This document shows, in pieces, positions 60,776 through 64,000 of a stretch of 64,000 nt of DNA; the first letter of the stretch is position 1, and every line of letters begins with the position of its first letter. The position numbers and the translations under genes were made by a program. Where the stretch lies: positions 185,199-249,198 of the forward strand of contig CP000875.1 in the NCBI GenBank assembly GCA_000018565.1. Direction: 5' to 3'. The notes under the pieces are model-generated. The model was given only the letters and a program-made list of their open reading frames with translations. It was not told the DNA's origin and ran no database searches. The stretch comes from Herpetosiphon aurantiacus DSM 785 (GTDB lineage Bacteria > Chloroflexota > Chloroflexia > Chloroflexales > Herpetosiphonaceae).

Positions 60776-61954
60776 ATGCCACTCGATTTTAATCAAGTTG
60801 GCCAACAAATTAAGCAAATGGGCGGCGATTTGCGCCAAACTGCCAATCACCATGATCAATTGGTTGCTCATGCATGGGCCAAATTAGAGGAACAAAGCCC
60901 ACGTTGGGAGCATTGGGCACGCCATGCTGAAGAGAATTATTTGCGTAGCCCATGGCTTTTAGCAGCTCCAGCTGAGCCGATTATCAACCGCTATCAACTA
61001 CCAAAATTTCCACCAAATTATTGTTTAGCCGCAGTCGATGGCTCGCAGATCGATCTTGATCGCCATTGGGCGGTCGAGTGCTATTTGATTAATCTCGGCT
61101 TGGTGACGATTCAATATGGTCAACAGCCTTATTCTAAATTGCATTCAGTGCCAGCTTTGCACTACAACGATCAGGAATTGTTGCTGCGCGATAAGGATGG
61201 CCGTAGTTATAAAATGGCTGGCGCTTTGGTCCATGCCGAACGCGATACCCGTGAAGGCATTGCGCTGGCTCGTTTAGCCCAAGAAATTCTAGAACAGAGC
61301 ACCACGCCTTTAGTTGCGATGCAAGATGGCACGCTGATTCGTTGGTCGTTGAGTGGGCTTGATCCATGGGTGCGAGCACATTTTTTGCAGCGCTATCTTG
61401 ATGAAGGTTTGGCGGCGTTACGCGCTGCTGATGTGCCGACCTGCTCCTACATTAGCCACCCCAAAGCCCCCGAAGTAACTGGAATTGCCCGTTTAATCGT
61501 CAATCCAACCCTGAACAATACCAACAAAGCTGAAGGTCTTGTTGATCCGTATCCTGGGATCAACGATACCAAATTGTTTGGCAATGGTTGGTTGGGCGAT
61601 GGCGAACGCAGTGCGCTTTTCAAAAGCCTCTCTAAAATCAACGTAGAAGAGTATCGCGACCATGCGATTTATTTCTTCTATTTAAATGTTGGCTCTGAAT
61701 TAGCGCGGATCGAAATGCCCGAATGGGTGGCGCAACGCCCCGAATGGGTTGATTTGATTCACGCAGTAGCGTATGATCAAGCTCATCGTGGTGGTGGCTA
61801 TCCGGTGGCGTTAGCGCGGGCACATGAGCAAGCCGTGGTGCGCGAAAGCGATCGTCGGGTATTTCGCCAGATGATCGAGCAAGCGCTGTGGCATGCCCGT
61901 TTGAACAATGGCTCATCATTAAAACAAGATGCCAAAGCCCAAGTGCGGGTTTAA
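60776..61954 (+). CDS. NurA-like nuclease
   Basis: 392 residues. NurA-type core: LAAVDGSQIDLDRHW with Asp, LVAMQDGTLIRWSL with Asp, and at the C terminus YDQAHRGGGYPVALARAHEQ. NurA is a 5'-3' nuclease that works with the HerA helicase in end resection. The next gene resembles a HAS-barrel, a part of HerA, but no HerA ATPase is in the window. Archaeal-like pair, also known in some bacteria. Confidence 0.85.
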   Translation: MPLDFNQVGQQIKQMGGDLRQTANHHDQLVAHAWAKLEEQSPRWEHWARHAEENYLRSPWLLAAPAEPIINRYQLPKFPPNYCLAAVDGSQIDLDRHWAVECYLINLGLVTIQYGQQPYSKLHSVPALHYNDQELLLRDKDGRSYKMAGALVHAERDTREGIALARLAQEILEQSTTPLVAMQDGTLIRWSLSGLDPWVRAHFLQRYLDEGLAALRAADVPTCSYISHPKAPEVTGIARLIVNPTLNNTNKAEGLVDPYPGINDTKLFGNGWLGDGERSALFKSLSKINVEEYRDHAIYFFYLNVGSELARIEMPEWVAQRPEWVDLIHAVAYDQAHRGGGYPVALARAHEQAVVRESDRRVFRQMIEQALWHARLNNGSSLKQDAKAQVRV

Positions 61955-61999
61955 CTCTTTTAGCTATAGCCTATCCTCGATAGCCTATACCCAACGCAT

Positions 62000-62608
62000 A
62001 TGACAGAACAACGAATTGGCGAAGTGATCGAAGCAAGCTCAACCCAATGGACAACTGGAGCCTATGAATTATTGAATGCGCCGCCATTTGGCTCGTTGAT
62101 CAAGGCTGGTTGCCATGATAACGATTTATGCATTTATGGCTTAGTCTATGATATTCGCACTGGCAGCCGTGATCTTGGTGGCAAGGCCATGGTGCGTGGC
62201 GGGCGGCGCTACGATGGTAGCGAGTTCTACGACGGCCAAATTTATAGCGAACACCCTGATCTGGCGGCGGTGCTACAAACCGAGTGGAGTGCTTTGGTGA
62301 TTGGCTACGAGCGGGCAGGCCGGATTATTCACTATCTGCCGCCGCAACCGCCAACCGTGCACTACAGCGTACATCTATGCGATGATGACACAGTAGAGCG
62401 TTTTACCCAGCATTGCGATTTTTTTCGCATGGTGTTGCATGCCAATTTGCCGATTGCTGATGAATTGCTGGGCACGGCGATTCGCCATGCGGCGGCACTA
62501 CAAGCCAATCGGCGCGAATATGAATTATATGCAGGCCGCGAATTAGCGCGGTTGCTGCGTGATGATTATGATCGGTTGCGGGTGTTGGTGCGAATGTTGA
62601 CTAGTTAG
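62000..62608 (+). CDS. HAS-barrel-like protein (HerA-associated)
   Basis: 202 residues. IGEVIEASSTQWTTGAYELL and GSLIKAGCHDNDLCIYGLVYDIRTGS look like the HAS barrel at the N terminus of HerA-type helicases. There is no Walker motif, so it would be a free barrel that partners NurA or HerA. It follows NurA after 45 bases, which supports this. Family assignment is by eye. Confidence 0.6.
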   Translation: MTEQRIGEVIEASSTQWTTGAYELLNAPPFGSLIKAGCHDNDLCIYGLVYDIRTGSRDLGGKAMVRGGRRYDGSEFYDGQIYSEHPDLAAVLQTEWSALVIGYERAGRIIHYLPPQPPTVHYSVHLCDDDTVERFTQHCDFFRMVLHANLPIADELLGTAIRHAAALQANRREYELYAGRELARLLRDDYDRLRVLVRMLTS

Positions 62609-62617
62609 GAGCCTACT

Positions 62618-63097
62618 ATGCCAAACTTGATTGTCAATGGTCGTGAGTATCGCAGTGTTGATGAAATGCCCGCCGAGGATCGCCAACTCTATCAACAAAC
62701 GCTGAGCTTATTGGGCGATCACGATGGCGATGGCGTGCCCGATATTTTCAATCAAACTGGCAAGGTTCAATCAGTCAATCTCAATCAACAGCAGATCAAT
62801 CTGACCAATGGAGCCAACGATCAACTCAAGCAAGTGTTTGTTGATCGTGATGGCAATGGCATTCCCGATATTCTTGAAGGCCAAACCAACCTTGGTAATG
62901 CCCAAAGTAATTTTGGCAACCCCCAAGCGACAACCAGTTCAACCACTTGGAAAACTGCTGCCCCAACCGCCGATCCGCTTGGTAGTTCGCCCTTGCCATG
63001 GAACCAACCACAACAAAGCAATGGTTTTATGCTTGGTTTAGTGGTTGGTGGAGTTGTCATTGGGGCAGCGTTATTGATTTGGTTGTTGGTGATGTAG
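62618..63097 (+). CDS. Membrane protein with EF-hand-like calcium motifs
   Basis: 159 residues. Two Asp-rich loops, LGDHDGDGVPDIFNQ and FVDRDGNGIPDILEGQ, look like thrombospondin type 3 or dockerin-type calcium-binding repeats. A linker and a C-terminal helix LVVGGVVIGAALLIWLLVM anchor it. No signal peptide, so the loops may be cytoplasmic, unless the tail inserts otherwise. It lies nine bases after the HAS-barrel gene. Confidence 0.7.
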   Translation: MPNLIVNGREYRSVDEMPAEDRQLYQQTLSLLGDHDGDGVPDIFNQTGKVQSVNLNQQQINLTNGANDQLKQVFVDRDGNGIPDILEGQTNLGNAQSNFGNPQATTSSTTWKTAAPTADPLGSSPLPWNQPQQSNGFMLGLVVGGVVIGAALLIWLLVM

Positions 63098-63175
63098 GCT
63101 GCTTTTCTGGAAAAGCTAGCCTCAGATTGAACCCCATATAACGCATCCTAACTCCTCTGCTCTTTGTGCGCTAGG

Positions 63176-63204
63176 CTAGGCTGCTGATTCCAAGCAGCCT
63201 AGCG
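63176..63204. terminator. Hairpin between convergent genes
   Basis: Perfect 11-bp stem gctaggctgct / agcagcctagc with loop gattcca. It lies between the calcium-motif gene and the opposing propeller gene. No T run on either strand. Confidence 0.65.
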
Positions 63205-63215
63205 CTGTATGGAAG

Positions 63216-64000
63216 TTATTGCATAAACGCTGAAACATCCAACGTCATCACATAATCACTGGGGCCAAGATCAGCTGGTTTACGCCAAATGACGGCGATC
63301 TGCTTGCCATCGGGTGACCATGCAGGCCATTGATAATTTCCAACCGTAGTCGTGAGTTGATGCCACTCAGCTTTCGTAGGATTTACCAACCAGACCTGAT
63401 TATCGAATCCATCGAAGTAGCCCAGAACGACCAGCCATTGACCATCGGGCGACCATTGCAACCCTGAAACATTGCGAATATTCGTGCCGATTTCGCGCCG
63501 ATTCCCACCATCACTATCCATCAAATAGAGTGTTGAGCGCACTCCACCTAAGGTTGCCATGGAATCGGCTGCATGCGGTGAACCAGCATAGGCAATGGTC
63601 GTACCATCGGGTGACCATGCAAAGTATTGACAGATAGCCACCCCTGCATCAAGCGGTTGATGACCTGCCTCCGCCGACCACCAAAAGAGCCGTGACTGAA
63701 GATAGCCGCCATCGGAGAGCATCGCGCGTTGCATATCAGGAGCAAGGCTAAACCGCAGATGTTGGCTGAGATCTTGGGGTAAAGCAGGTTGTAAAAGTGG
63801 GGTAAGATCATTGGTTGTTGGATCGAATTGCCATACACCAAACTCACGTTCGGAAATGCCCGTCTCAAGATTTGGATTCCAGTTATAGCGCCGCAGGCCA
63901 AGTTTGCCATTAGGAAGGCGTTGGGGGAAATAATATGAAGTCATAACAAATGCTTGTTCAAGTGGAATTGATAATGATTCACCAAGGTTTCCTTGTTGAT
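63216..64000 (-). CDS. TolB/WD40-like beta-propeller protein (5' partial)
   Basis: Repeats of the TolB/PD40 type: YFAWSPDGTTIAYAG, GLQWSPDGQWLVVLG and WPAWSPDGKQIAVIW. The frame stays open upstream of the ATG at 63944 to the window edge (GNLGESLSIPLEQAFV precedes it), so the true start lies beyond 64000. Probably part of a longer envelope or lipoprotein sensor. Only the C-terminal end is here. Confidence 0.8.
   Translation of the reverse strand, partial: QQGNLGESLSIPLEQAFVMTSYYFPQRLPNGKLGLRRYNWNPNLETGISEREFGVWQFDPTTNDLTPLLQPALPQDLSQHLRFSLAPDMQRAMLSDGGYLQSRLFWWSAEAGHQPLDAGVAICQYFAWSPDGTTIAYAGSPHAADSMATLGGVRSTLYLMDSDGGNRREIGTNIRNVSGLQWSPDGQWLVVLGYFDGFDNQVWLVNPTKAEWHQLTTTVGNYQWPAWSPDGKQIAVIWRKPADLGPSDYVMTLDVSAFMQ

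Overview
The window looks like a chromosomal segment of a filamentous gliding Chloroflexota bacterium, most like Herpetosiphon. This is inferred from protein style (DUF6754, GlmL-like and zinc-ribbon proteins with PxWL repeats, DUF4012, a thioester-less macroglobulin), mid-range GC, and GC-rich dispersed intergenic repeats. It was judged by eye, without a database search. No rRNA, tRNA, CRISPR array or prophage was found. Both ends cut through genes: an HDAC-family deacetylase on the left and a beta-propeller protein on the right.

Left part (1-12.5 kb). A deacetylase is followed by a repeat-filled gap and then hisH, hisA, a coiled-coil gene, hisF, moaD, moaE and a giant macroglobulin-like gene, all on the plus strand and nearly gapless. 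A toroid (prenyltransferase-like) protein and an ECF sigma factor/anti-sigma pair follow. Next (12.5-22 kb) come mostly single genes: comF, a DUF5946 protein, GNAT, a lipoprotein, a DUF4406-like protein, a methyltransferase, a DUF433 protein, a HAD hydrolase, a 7Fe ferredoxin with a possible Fur box, a hydrolase fused to a cyclic-nucleotide domain, and a large membrane protein.

The 22-32 kb part is core housekeeping: uppS, a LysE exporter, pspA, then a minus-strand operon lipA - two paralogous TPR/zinc-ribbon genes - rsmG. It faces radA, a PIN/TRAM gene, dtd and a small gene across a divergent promoter region holding three imperfect direct repeats.

The most interesting part is 31.4-40.1 kb: five co-directional genes encoding a DUF6754 protein, two small membrane proteins, a zinc-ribbon membrane protein with about 44 Pro-x-Trp-Leu repeats, and a GlmL-like ASKHA ATPase whose tail carries the same PxWL motif. 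No glutamate mutase genes are nearby. I propose it as an uncharacterised envelope-associated ATPase system. It is followed by a surface/exopolysaccharide block (40.3-47.3 kb): a DUF11 cell-surface protein with a sortase-like tail, a tyrosine autokinase, a DUF4012/TPR protein and a flippase. A candidate sortase lies at 57.7 kb.

An accessory stretch follows (47.3-55 kb): an AT-rich gene of unknown function, an ASCH-like protein, DinB, small hypotheticals, a small HTH regulator, a lone intact TnpB nuclease gene preceded by a probable relic of another copy, tandem 156-bp repeats, and a TetR/DUF4386 operon with twin operators. The right end (54.4-64 kb) holds an RtcB-like ligase, a response regulator with a DUF3095 protein, the sortase, a membrane-anchored YvcK-like protein with a nearly leaderless promoter, NurA with a separate HAS-barrel-like protein, and a calcium-motif membrane protein.
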